Source: Clostridiales bacterium (GTDB taxonomy: Bacteria; Bacillota; Clostridia; Lachnospirales; Lachnospiraceae). Taken from it: a stretch of 64,000 bases of DNA. Within the stretch, counting starts at the first letter, position 1, and each line of letters starts with the position of its first letter. Location of the stretch: NCBI GenBank assembly GCA_012519695.1, contig JAAYPT010000105.1, positions 34,767-98,766 of the forward strand, given 5' to 3'. The position numbers and the translations under genes were made by a program. This document shows positions 1 to 8,336 of the stretch, piece after piece. The notes under the pieces are model-generated. The model worked only from the letters and a program-made list of their open reading frames with translations, was not told the origin of the DNA and ran no database searches.

Positions 1-1
1 A

Positions 2-691
2 GAAAAATTAATAGCGTATTTTCAAGAACAAAATACTTCCACAATTGTCATAGAGACTATGCTCACCACAGTTGTTATGCGCCCGTTTATTGTTGTAAGA
101 AAGTTGGAACAGTTATTTGAACAACATCGTATGCTGAAAGAACTGTTTATGATATATAACTTTATCAATGATAAATATCCCGGAAATAAGCGGATTTTGA
201 AGAAACAGGCAGAATTGTATGCAAGAACCGGGCATCAAGAGCTGGCACAGCAATGCATGGAACAGATTGGCGATTATCCGGAAGGGATTTGCGGAAGCCG
301 GGAAACAGTTTTGTCTATACAAGAAAAAATCTGGCGATTGCGTTATATGGAAAAAGAAGCATGCACGGAAATCGCAAGGGAAATAAAAACATTAAAATTA
401 TCACCGGAAGGGTGGAAGTGTTTTCTGGAAAATGAACCGGTGTTTGCTCCGGAATATTATTTGTTATTGACAAATGCCATGTTAAATGAGGAATTAACAG
501 AAATTGCGGAAATAACATTATTGTTTGCAAACGAGAAAGTGTCCGGAAACGAAATGATTTTATCCTTATTGGCGGATATGTATATTAATCAGGGTGCATT
601 TAAAGAGGCGTTGGAGGTTTTGGAACAAATCCAACAGCCTAGCGATATCATATTAAAATTGCAGCAAGTATGTCGGGAGAGAATAGTGTAA
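2..691 (+). CDS. C-terminal part of a helical-repeat protein (5' end outside window)
   Basis: The reading frame is open from base 2 to the stop at 689-691, so only the C-terminal 229 residues of a gene that begins before the window are seen. The visible part is entirely helical and rich in Leu, Ala and Glu. It has pairs of helices resembling degenerate TPRs, for example around the residues encoded at 190-270 and 560-650. No catalytic motif is visible. Its stop overlaps the ATG of the next glycosyltransferase by one base, so both are translated from one message. By analogy with the multidomain transferases downstream it may be the tail of another glycosyltransferase with a TPR region, but this is inference. 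Confidence 0.6.
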   Translation, partial: EKLIAYFQEQNTSTIVIETMLTTVVMRPFIVVRKLEQLFEQHRMLKELFMIYNFINDKYPGNKRILKKQAELYARTGHQELAQQCMEQIGDYPEGICGSRETVLSIQEKIWRLRYMEKEACTEIAREIKTLKLSPEGWKCFLENEPVFAPEYYLLLTNAMLNEELTEIAEITLLFANEKVSGNEMILSLLADMYINQGAFKEALEVLEQIQQPSDIILKLQQVCRERIV

Positions 692-2163
692 TGAATGATA
701 AAAAAATTTGTTTTATTATGTGCGTAAATAATGAAGATTACATGGAAGAACAAGTAGCATATTTAAATCATTTGCAAGTGCCGGAAGGTTATGAAATTGA
801 TGTATTAAATGTGTATGGTGCAACCTCTATGACCTCAGGATATAATGAGGCAATGCATGCAAGTGATGCAAAATACAAAGTATATCTTCATCAGGATACA
901 TTTATTATAAACCCTAATTTCATAGCGGATTTACTGGAAATTTTTGAAGAGGAACAAATAGGGTTGGTTGGTATGGTAGGAACTCCACACATGCCGGAAA
1001 ATGCAATTATGTGGAATGACTTTCGGTATGGAAAGTTATATTGCAGCATGATTTATCAGGCGGGTATCAGTGTCATTGGAGAGATGTCTGAAAAATATAT
1101 GGAAGTAGAAGCAGTAGATGGTTTTCTTATGGCAACGCAGTATGATGTAAAGTGGCGAGAGGATCTATTTCAAAAGTGGGACTTTTATGACGTTTCCCAG
1201 AGTTTTGAATTTCGGAAAAAGGGCTATAAAGTAGTTGTGCCAAATATGGAAACCCCATGGTGCATCCATGATGATGGATTTTTCAATTTAAAAAATTACT
1301 ATGTAGAACGAAAGAAATTCTTAGAAGAATATCATTGGGGCAAGCAGGCCAAAGAAAAAGTATCGATTATTATTCCTACTTATAACCGAGAACATTTAAT
1401 ACAACGTGCCATAAAAAGTGTATTAAATCAGAGCTATGGTGAGTTTGAACTTTTAATAGTGGATGACGGTTCTACCGATAATACCGAAGAAGTGGTAAGA
1501 CAGATAAAGGATGACAGGATTCGATATATTCGTTGTGAAGAAAATAAGGGAGCAGCGGCAGCCAGAAACAGAGGAATAGCTGAGGCTAAGTATGATTACA
1601 TAGCCTTTCAGGACAGCGATGATGAGTGGTATCCGGGTAAGCTGGAAAAGCAAATGAAAGTAATGTTAGAATCTTCTGAAAAAACAGGGTTGGTATACTG
1701 TGAGTACCATTACGATGGTGTAAATGGAGTAGAAGGCATTTCCCCTAGCAGAGAGATTCCTTTAGAGCAGAAACAGGGATATATCTTTCCGGAGCTTTTG
1801 GCAGGAAATATGATAGGAACACCAACCATGTTGGTAAAAAGAGAATGTTTTGATAAGGTGGGACTGTTTAATGAAAAGTTCCCTTGCCTAGAAGATTATG
1901 AGTTAGTACTTCGCATTGCAAGGGAATATGAAGTGGGATTTGTTCCGGAATGTATGGTGGAAGTGCATGCAAATACAGAATCGGTTACCAATAATGTAGA
2001 AGGCTATTTGTATGCTAGTTGTATTCTGGCAGGCACCTATAAAAAAGAACTTTTAGAGTATGGAATGTTTGATATTATTGTAGGTTCTATTGTTGAAAAG
2101 GCAAAGGAATTGAACCGATTAGAAGATGTGGTGAAATATTTGGAAGTGGTTATGGCAAAATGA
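691..2163 (+). CDS. Two-domain glycosyltransferase (StrF-type domain + GT2)
   Basis: This 490-residue protein joins two GT-A folds. Residues about 1-210 match the StrF-like glycosyltransferase type, with the motif KVYLHQDTFIINPNF and a late W-x-x-DLF segment. Residues about 225-480 form a classical family 2 domain, with VSIIIPTYNRE near its start, VDDGSTDNT and the metal-binding FQDSDDEW. I chose the ATG at 691 because a GGGAG lies about ten bases upstream and it forms a stop-start overlap with the previous gene; an in-frame ATG at 670 would add seven residues. It probably adds two sugars of a protein-bound glycan in the cytoplasm. Its first domain is paralogous to that of the gene at 23954. 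Confidence 0.85.
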   Translation: MNDKKICFIMCVNNEDYMEEQVAYLNHLQVPEGYEIDVLNVYGATSMTSGYNEAMHASDAKYKVYLHQDTFIINPNFIADLLEIFEEEQIGLVGMVGTPHMPENAIMWNDFRYGKLYCSMIYQAGISVIGEMSEKYMEVEAVDGFLMATQYDVKWREDLFQKWDFYDVSQSFEFRKKGYKVVVPNMETPWCIHDDGFFNLKNYYVERKKFLEEYHWGKQAKEKVSIIIPTYNREHLIQRAIKSVLNQSYGEFELLIVDDGSTDNTEEVVRQIKDDRIRYIRCEENKGAAAARNRGIAEAKYDYIAFQDSDDEWYPGKLEKQMKVMLESSEKTGLVYCEYHYDGVNGVEGISPSREIPLEQKQGYIFPELLAGNMIGTPTMLVKRECFDKVGLFNEKFPCLEDYELVLRIAREYEVGFVPECMVEVHANTESVTNNVEGYLYASCILAGTYKKELLEYGMFDIIVGSIVEKAKELNRLEDVVKYLEVVMAK

Positions 2164-3191
2164 AAAAAGTAACAGTAATAACTCCATGCTATAATTCCCG
2201 AAAATATTTGGGAGAATGCCTGGAGTCATTAGAAAAGCAAACCATAGGAATGGAAAACTTACAAGTTATTTTGATAAATGATGCATCTACGGATGATACC
2301 TGGAAAATGATTTTGGAGTTTGAGAATAGATATCCGGAGTCTGTAGTTGCCATAAATCTGCCGGAAAATCGTAGGCAAGGTGGAGCACGAAATGAAGGGT
2401 TAAAGTATGCAAGCGGAGAATACATTGCCTTTTTGGACTCGGATGATAACGTATTACCACAAGCCTATGAACGGATATATCAATATGCTGTTAAGACAGA
2501 TGCGGATATAGTTCAGTTTAATCACTATAATTATACGAAAAATGAAGAAGAGCTATGTGATAATTGCAAATTAGAAGGAACAATTCAGTTACAAGAAAAA
2601 TCCACCAGAAAACTATTTTTAATGGCAGAAGCTATGACAATGGGATGTTGGAATAAGATATATCGTCGTAAGATGGTAGAGGAAAGTCAGGCAACCTTTG
2701 CAGAACATCGTATTTACGAAGAACCAAAGTTTGTATATCCGCAAATGTTTTATGCCAGAAAAGTCTCTTGCATGAAAGATGCATTTTACCGAATACGAAT
2801 GAATCAGGAAAGTACCATGCATTGCGAAGCGAAGAAAACAGGAAGATTGTTAGATCATCCGGAAGTGCAAATGCAGACATTTCAATATATGACCGAGCAT
2901 CAAGAACTGATGAAGAATTATTATGAAGAAATAGAATTCTATTTTTTAAAGACTTATTATATCGAAACGTTGTTTTTCGCAGGACAGGGAAAACTACTGC
3001 TGGATGTTGATTACTTTAAAAAGATGCAGGACAATGTGAAGAATTTATTTCCCCGATGGAAAGAAAATTGCTATTTAAAGGAAAATGATGAGAAAAAACT
3101 AAGGAAAGTTTTGAGTACAGTACAAGAGACATATGATCAGGGAAAATTAAATGTATTGTGCGAAGATGTATATAACATTATGATGGGATGA
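2160..3191 (+). CDS. Family 2 glycosyltransferase
   Basis: This is a 343-residue GT2 enzyme. The nucleotide-sugar binding region starts at residue 3 with VTVITPCYNS. It is followed by LINDASTDDTW, the acceptor-loop signature RRQGGARNEGL and the DxD motif AFLDSDD near residue 95. It overlaps the previous gene in an ATGA arrangement and overlaps the next possible start in the same way, so translation is probably coupled along the operon. The C-terminal 130 residues are helical and unique. There is no membrane segment, so it should act in the cytoplasm on a soluble or peripheral acceptor. The donor sugar cannot be read from the sequence. Confidence 0.85.
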   Translation: MKKVTVITPCYNSRKYLGECLESLEKQTIGMENLQVILINDASTDDTWKMILEFENRYPESVVAINLPENRRQGGARNEGLKYASGEYIAFLDSDDNVLPQAYERIYQYAVKTDADIVQFNHYNYTKNEEELCDNCKLEGTIQLQEKSTRKLFLMAEAMTMGCWNKIYRRKMVEESQATFAEHRIYEEPKFVYPQMFYARKVSCMKDAFYRIRMNQESTMHCEAKKTGRLLDHPEVQMQTFQYMTEHQELMKNYYEEIEFYFLKTYYIETLFFAGQGKLLLDVDYFKKMQDNVKNLFPRWKENCYLKENDEKKLRKVLSTVQETYDQGKLNVLCEDVYNIMMG

Positions 3192-3205
3192 CAGAAGGTG
3201 AGAAA

Positions 3206-4792
3206 ATGGAACAGCGCGAAGAGAAATTTGATACATTAGTAAGATTCATTGAAGAAGATGCTCTAAATGGAAAAAATTATGAGTATTTAGGTGATTATTA
3301 TATGGAAGAAAACACAGAAAAGGCATATCTGTGTTATGAAAATGCACTCTTCTGGGGAAACGTGGATGAGGAAGAAATAAGAAATAAGATAAGGGAATTA
3401 GATAAGAAGAATGTTAATCACCATAAAGTATCTATTGTGATACTTTCTTATAATGCAAAAGAGATTATGAAAGGATGTATTGAAAGTATTCGTAAAAACA
3501 ATCCTAAAACAGCATATGAGTTAATTGTGGTGGATAATGCATCTACAGACGGAGTTGTTGATTGGTTAAAGGAACAAAATGATATTGTTTTGGCATGTAA
3601 CCAAGAAAATGTTGGTTTTCCGAAAGGGTGTAATCAGGGGATAGAACTGGCTGGAAAAGAAAATGATATTATGCTTTTGAATAATGATACCATTGTAACA
3701 GAAAATGCATTATTTTGGCTTAGAATGACCATATGTGAACACCCAATTGGGGCAGCCGGAAGTATTTCAAATATGACAGAAAAGGTATCGGCGACAGTAA
3801 AGGGAAAAGAAACAAGAAGTATGGAAGAGCAGTTGGAATATGCACGGTATAATAATGTATTATTAAAACACTCATTTGAATGCAGAGTGTCATTATTGGG
3901 ATATGCCCTTTTGTTTAAGAGAACAGCATTAGAAAAAACCGGATATTTAGATGAGATATTTTCACCGGGATGTTTTGAAGATTTGGATATATCGATTCGG
4001 TTGATTCAGGAAGGATACCAGTTGGCGTTGTGCTACAATAGTTTTATTTTCCATTACGGCAGTACAAGCTTTAAAAAGAATATTGATTGGTATGAAAATC
4101 TTATCACAAAAAATTTTTATGTATATAAAGAAAAATACGGATTTGATGTAGATTATTATATGAATCAGAGAGATGATTTGATTGAACATCTGCCAAACGA
4201 CACCAATTGCGCATTTCAACTGTTAGATGTTGGTTGTGGGTGCGGAAGTACCATGCTGAGAATAGAAGGATTATATCCCAATGCAGAAGTGGTTGGAGTG
4301 GAAAAGTGTGTAGAAGCAGTGAAAATCGGAAAAAAAATAGCGGAAATTTATGAGATGGATATAGAAAAGCAAGAATTGCCTTTTGAAAAAAGCAGATTTG
4401 ATTATATTTTTATGGGAAATGTTTTAGAACAGACATCGAATCCTAGAGAAGTTCTGCGAAAAGTAAAAAAATATCTAAAACCGCAAGGAAAAATCATTGC
4501 ATCTATTTATAATTGTGGAAATGTAAAAAATATTTATGGATTAATGCAAGGAAAAGTATACGAAACAGAACGATATGGGCTTTGGGATATAAAAAATATA
4601 CAGTGTTTTACAGGAGAAAAGATTCTACAATTATTTCAAAATGTAGGTTTGCAAGTTAAGGATATTACATATTTAGAGAATGAATTATCCGAAGGAGAGG
4701 AACTATTTTTAAGGCAAACGGAAGAATTGCCAAACAGAGTGCCACAAGAGTTGTTGCGAGCCTATAATTATATTCTGATTGCTGAAAATTAA
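3206..4792 (+). CDS. GT2 glycosyltransferase fused to a SAM methyltransferase
   Basis: This 528-residue protein has three parts. Residues 1-70 are a short TPR-like helical lead. Residues about 75-330 are a GT2 domain, with VSIVILSYNA, VVDNASTDG and the metal site LLNNDT. Residues about 335-500 are a class I methyltransferase, with motif I LLDVGCGCGS and the acidic VVGVEK after it. The ATG at 3206 is preferred because AGAAGGTG lies just upstream; an ATG at 3188 that overlaps the previous stop would add six residues. The fusion suggests that one protein transfers a sugar and O- or N-methylates it. A second protein of the same architecture without the helical lead is encoded at 27785. Confidence 0.85.
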   Translation: MEQREEKFDTLVRFIEEDALNGKNYEYLGDYYMEENTEKAYLCYENALFWGNVDEEEIRNKIRELDKKNVNHHKVSIVILSYNAKEIMKGCIESIRKNNPKTAYELIVVDNASTDGVVDWLKEQNDIVLACNQENVGFPKGCNQGIELAGKENDIMLLNNDTIVTENALFWLRMTICEHPIGAAGSISNMTEKVSATVKGKETRSMEEQLEYARYNNVLLKHSFECRVSLLGYALLFKRTALEKTGYLDEIFSPGCFEDLDISIRLIQEGYQLALCYNSFIFHYGSTSFKKNIDWYENLITKNFYVYKEKYGFDVDYYMNQRDDLIEHLPNDTNCAFQLLDVGCGCGSTMLRIEGLYPNAEVVGVEKCVEAVKIGKKIAEIYEMDIEKQELPFEKSRFDYIFMGNVLEQTSNPREVLRKVKKYLKPQGKIIASIYNCGNVKNIYGLMQGKVYETERYGLWDIKNIQCFTGEKILQLFQNVGLQVKDITYLENELSEGEELFLRQTEELPNRVPQELLRAYNYILIAEN

Positions 4793-4825
4793 GTAGAAAA
4801 GGATAAGAATATAGACAATAAACAT

Positions 4826-4852
4826 TAAGATATGTTAAGAAGAAACCGATAT
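4826..4852 (+). promoter_or_regulatory. SigD (sigma-28) type flagellar promoter
   Basis: TAAG at 4826-4829 and ACCGATAT at 4845-4852 are separated by 15 bases. This is one mismatch in each box from the sigma-28 consensus TAAA-N15-GCCGATAT. The ATG of the small coiled-coil gene follows at 4890. The same arrangement, with an identical -10 box, precedes the FliD-like gene at 33928 on the other strand. Confidence 0.65.
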
Positions 4853-4889
4853 ATATATTACATACAAAGCCATGGAAGGAGAAAGAAAA

Positions 4890-5237
4890 ATGCAGAATGA
4901 ATTCAAGGAAGAAATAGAGGCACTGGAGACATTAAAAGAATACAACAAAAAGGTTGTAAAGGCATTAAAAGAAATTGTACCGGAATTAAAGGGGGATAAG
5001 AAAGAGGATACCGATGAGTATTTGCAGCATATTTTGAAAGGGGTTAACTGGGAGATACAAGTGCTGAATGGTACAATGAATTATTTAAATAGAGAGAAAG
5101 AGGTTATTTCTAAGGAAAAAGCAAATAAAGTTGTTATAACCATCAATGAGGCAGTAAGCAACAAGGATAATCAGAAGATAGCACAGGCGGTAGAAGAGGG
5201 CTTACTTCCGTTTCTGGAAAAATTAAATGAAATATAA
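4890..5237 (+). CDS. Small helical protein, probable late flagellar gene
   Basis: This 115-residue protein is almost wholly alpha-helical and charged, with heptad-like spacing of Leu, Ile and Val, and has no signal peptide or cysteine. I do not recognise a family. The start at 4890 follows AAGGAG at eight bases; an in-frame ATG at 4872 has no such site. It is set apart from the glycan genes by its own SigD-like promoter upstream and a terminator at 5248-5277. It is therefore probably a single-gene unit of the late flagellar regulon. Size and helicity would suit a flagellar chaperone of the FliS/FliT/FlgN kind or a small partner of flagellin glycosylation, but no motif proves either. Confidence 0.7.
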   Translation: MQNEFKEEIEALETLKEYNKKVVKALKEIVPELKGDKKEDTDEYLQHILKGVNWEIQVLNGTMNYLNREKEVISKEKANKVVITINEAVSNKDNQKIAQAVEEGLLPFLEKLNEI

Positions 5238-5247
5238 AATCCAAAAT

Positions 5248-5277
5248 AGGGACTCTTAAAAAGAGTGCCCTGTTTTT
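5248..5277 (+). terminator. Rho-independent terminator
   Basis: AGGG and CTCTT on the left pair with AAGAG and CCCT on the right around an AAA loop, with small internal mismatches, and GTTTTT follows. It ends the SigD-driven small gene and isolates it from the acetyltransferase gene that starts at 5314. Confidence 0.75.
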
Positions 5278-5313
5278 GCATTAGAAAATTTACAGATTTT
5301 GGTGGGAAGAGAA

Positions 5314-6354
5314 ATGGTATATTCGATGGCAGTTCCGCCATATACAATAGCGGACATAAATCAATATAATTGCAGTTATAATAATTTCCCGAACTATGCA
5401 TTACTTTTGATAGATAAAGAAAGCTATATTTGTAGTTCGGTGATAGAAAATTCAGATGAAGGTCAAGTCCCTGATGATAGGGTGATACATAATCTTCAAG
5501 TAGGAAGATATTGTTCATTGTCAAATGATATATATTTTTTGATTGGCCGTGGAAAGGATTATAGTCGTATAACTACGTCTGCAGCAAAAGTATTTCATCA
5601 AGCGCCTAATGTGTTTCAAAAACACCGTGAGAAGGGAAGCATTATTATAGAAAATGATGTGTGGATAGGGCGCAAAGCATCGATTATGTCAGGAGTTACA
5701 GTACACAATGGTGCAATTGTGTCGGCGATGGCACATGTAGTAAAGGATGTTCCTCCATATGCAATTGTTGGTGGCAATCCTGCAAGGGTAATTGGATATC
5801 GTTTTGATGAGGAAGTCATAAAGAAAATGCAGACAATACAATGGTGGTATTGGACAGAAGAAAAAATTGAAGAAAACGCAAACTATTTTAATGACGATGT
5901 AGAGAGCTTTTGTTCACGGTTTTACAATGAGGCAAAAGAAGAAGTTGAGAAAATTGTTTCTAAGGCGGAAAAATGTGAGAAGGACAGATATTTCATCCTT
6001 TTGGATTATGATGACAATTATCCGGTGACACCAGATGTAGTAGACGAATTTTTAGATGTGAATGGAATGAACAAGGAGAAAGAGTTAATTGTATTTTATA
6101 ATGGGGATTCTCAAAAGCCGGGATTTGCAAGGCAACTTCAAGAGATAATAGCGAAATTTAATAAGAACCCACAGATACAATGTTCTATTCAATGGAGAGA
6201 AGGCGGAATGGAACAAATAAAGGAATTAATGCCAACTATAAAACATCTGATAATTAATAGAAGACCAGAAACGGTTCGACTAATGTGCTATGCGGATTTA
6301 TATGGAGAAGAAGTAGAAATTATATCAGGTGTAGATTTACCTATTTTAAAATAA
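5314..6354 (+). CDS. Hexapeptide-repeat acetyltransferase with C-terminal extension
   Basis: Residues about 60-190 form a left-handed beta-helix of the CatB/Vat acyltransferase type. The signs are the hexapeptide run IIENDVWIGRKASIMSGV, then GAIVSAMAHVVKDVPPYAIVGGNPARVI, which is the classical C-terminal cap. Such enzymes move acetyl from acetyl-CoA onto a sugar hydroxyl or amine. Residues about 225-346 form an extra alpha/beta domain that I do not recognise; plain family members are about 210 residues long. The start at 5314 is preferred, with GGGAAG just upstream; TTG and GTG codons at 5299 and 5302 are also in frame. It probably decorates a sugar of the glycan, but the substrate is unknown. 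Confidence 0.75.
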   Translation: MVYSMAVPPYTIADINQYNCSYNNFPNYALLLIDKESYICSSVIENSDEGQVPDDRVIHNLQVGRYCSLSNDIYFLIGRGKDYSRITTSAAKVFHQAPNVFQKHREKGSIIIENDVWIGRKASIMSGVTVHNGAIVSAMAHVVKDVPPYAIVGGNPARVIGYRFDEEVIKKMQTIQWWYWTEEKIEENANYFNDDVESFCSRFYNEAKEEVEKIVSKAEKCEKDRYFILLDYDDNYPVTPDVVDEFLDVNGMNKEKELIVFYNGDSQKPGFARQLQEIIAKFNKNPQIQCSIQWREGGMEQIKELMPTIKHLIINRRPETVRLMCYADLYGEEVEIISGVDLPILK

Positions 6355-6374
6355 TTTAAGAAAGAGAAGAACAG

Positions 6375-7259
6375 ATGAAGATATTGATAACCGGAGCTAG
6401 TGGGTTTGTAGGAAGAAACGTAAAAGAGTATTTGGAAAAAAAGAATGAGGAATACGAGATATATGCTCCGACCAGTAAGGAATTAGATTGTTTAAATGAG
6501 CAGGAAGTAACGGAATATTTAAAAAAGCACAGATTTGAATATGTTTTACATTTTGCGGTATACGGAGACGGGATAGATAAAACCAAAGATGGCACAAAGA
6601 TATTAGATTATAATCTGCGGATTTTTCTGAACTTTGCCAAGAATTCCATGTATTACGGAAAGATGTACTATACAGGCTCCGGTGCAGAATATGACAAAAG
6701 AAGTGAAATTGTAAGTGTGTCAGAGGAAGAAATAGGACAGTCCATACCGGTAGATCAATATGGATTGATGAAGTATACCATTCAACAGATAATAGAAAAA
6801 AGTGATAATATATATAATTTCCGACTGTTTGGTATTTTCGGAAAATATGAATATTATCCGGTTAAATTTATCTCTCTTGCATGCTGCAAAGCGATTAAAG
6901 GACTTCCACTTGCTATGAGACAGAATGTGTATTTTGACTATTTATGGGTAGAGGATTTTTGCAGAATGGTAGAGCGGTTTTTATGGCAAGAACCTAAATT
7001 TCATACATATAACATGGTTTCGGGCCAAAAGATTAGTCTGGAAGAGATATGCAACATGGTATTGAAAGTAAGCGGAAAAGATTTACCGGTCTATATTTGC
7101 AAAGAGGGACTTGGAAAAGAATATACAGCATCAAACAAAAGATTTTTAGAGGAATGTCCGGACTTTGTGTATACCCCAATGGAACAGGTAATCGAAAAAT
7201 TGTATCGATGGTATATGCAGAATGAAACAATGATTGACATATATAAATTACTTTATTAG
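6375..7259 (+). CDS. NAD(P)-dependent sugar reductase/epimerase (extended SDR)
   Basis: This 294-residue extended short-chain dehydrogenase has the cofactor loop GASGFVG at residues 7-13 and a YGLMK catalytic Tyr-Lys pair near residues 135-139. The Ser/Thr region is GSGAEYD. It acts on a nucleotide-activated sugar in the cytoplasm. The locus also encodes CDP-glucose cytidylyltransferase, 4,6-dehydratase and 3-dehydrase plus a pyruvate-type TPP enzyme. A role like YerF, reducing the acetylated keto sugar of the yersiniose route, or like an abequose/paratose-type 4-ketoreductase, is therefore attractive, but it is inferred from context. Confidence 0.7.
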   Translation: MKILITGASGFVGRNVKEYLEKKNEEYEIYAPTSKELDCLNEQEVTEYLKKHRFEYVLHFAVYGDGIDKTKDGTKILDYNLRIFLNFAKNSMYYGKMYYTGSGAEYDKRSEIVSVSEEEIGQSIPVDQYGLMKYTIQQIIEKSDNIYNFRLFGIFGKYEYYPVKFISLACCKAIKGLPLAMRQNVYFDYLWVEDFCRMVERFLWQEPKFHTYNMVSGQKISLEEICNMVLKVSGKDLPVYICKEGLGKEYTASNKRFLEECPDFVYTPMEQVIEKLYRWYMQNETMIDIYKLLY

Positions 7260-7274
7260 GAAAGAGAAAAAACT

Positions 7275-8318
7275 ATGAAGCTAGAAGATATGTTATTAAC
7301 AGAAAAAGAAAGCGTAAAAGACGCAATTGTACGATTGGAAAAAGTAAGATGTAAAGTTGTCTATATCGTAAAAGGGAAAAAATTACTGGCATCGGTTTCA
7401 GATGGTGATATCAGAAGATTTTCTTTAAAATCCGGTGACATCAATGAGAGCGTTAGCTGCATTGCAAATTATGAACCCCATTCCTTCCGGGAGTACGAAA
7501 AGGATAAGTGGTTAGAAGTTTTTAAAGAAACACAGTTATATTCAGTTCCCATTACAAATCTGAATGGCGAGATTATCGGAATCGTATTCCGAAACGGAAC
7601 TATCGTAAAAGAACAGAACAAAATGGATGTTCCGGTTGTAATGATGGCAGGAGGAAAAGGAACACGTCTTCATCCATATACGAAGATTCTTCCAAAGGCA
7701 TTAATTCCAATTGGAGATATTCCTATCTCAGAGCATATTGTGAATCGGTTTTATGAAAGTGGATGTACAGAGTTTTTCTTTTTGGTAAACCATAAAAAAG
7801 GAATGATACAGTCCTATTTTGATAACATTGAAAGAAAGTATGCCATTCATTATATCGAGGAAACAGAGCCCCTTGGAACAGGAGGTGGTTTAAGCCTGTT
7901 AAAAGGACAGATTCAGCAGGATTTTGTTTTAACAAATTGCGATATATTAATCGATGCAGACTATACTGCGATATATAAAATGCATGAGAAAAAAGGAAAC
8001 TTTATTACGATGGTGCTTTCAGAGTATAATGCACATATTCCGTATGGAGTAGTGTCCATAGATGAGGAAAATAATTACGAAGGGGTAACAGAAAAGCCAA
8101 CCCTTAAGTATCTGATAAACACCGGTGTATATATTGTAAATGCACGTGTAATAGAAGAACTGGCAGATAATACAGCCATTGGATTCCCGGATATTATTGA
8201 AAAATATCGAAAAGCGGGCGAAAAGATTGGCTGTTATATCGTAAATGAATCAGCATATATGGATATGGGACAATTTGAAGAATTAGAGAAAATGAAAGAA
8301 CGACTAAATGTACAATAG
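7275..8318 (+). CDS. ptmE: CBS-domain sugar-1-phosphate nucleotidyltransferase (PtmE-like)
   Basis: Residues about 1-115 hold a CBS pair and residues about 120-347 a nucleotidyltransferase of the NTP_transferase family. The signature MAGGKGTRLHPYTK at about 122 is followed by PKALIPIGDIPI and later TNCDIL with the metal-binding Asp. The same architecture is known for PtmE of Campylobacter jejuni, which makes GDP-GlcNAc (from glucosamine-1-phosphate in the Leg route) for legionaminic acid. The neighbouring LegB, LegC, LegG and LegI homologues support that role. The CBS part may sense an adenine nucleotide. Confidence 0.75.
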   Translation: MKLEDMLLTEKESVKDAIVRLEKVRCKVVYIVKGKKLLASVSDGDIRRFSLKSGDINESVSCIANYEPHSFREYEKDKWLEVFKETQLYSVPITNLNGEIIGIVFRNGTIVKEQNKMDVPVVMMAGGKGTRLHPYTKILPKALIPIGDIPISEHIVNRFYESGCTEFFFLVNHKKGMIQSYFDNIERKYAIHYIEETEPLGTGGGLSLLKGQIQQDFVLTNCDILIDADYTAIYKMHEKKGNFITMVLSEYNAHIPYGVVSIDEENNYEGVTEKPTLKYLINTGVYIVNARVIEELADNTAIGFPDIIEKYRKAGEKIGCYIVNESAYMDMGQFEELEKMKERLNVQ

Positions 8319-8336
8319 AAGGAAAAGGACAGAAGG

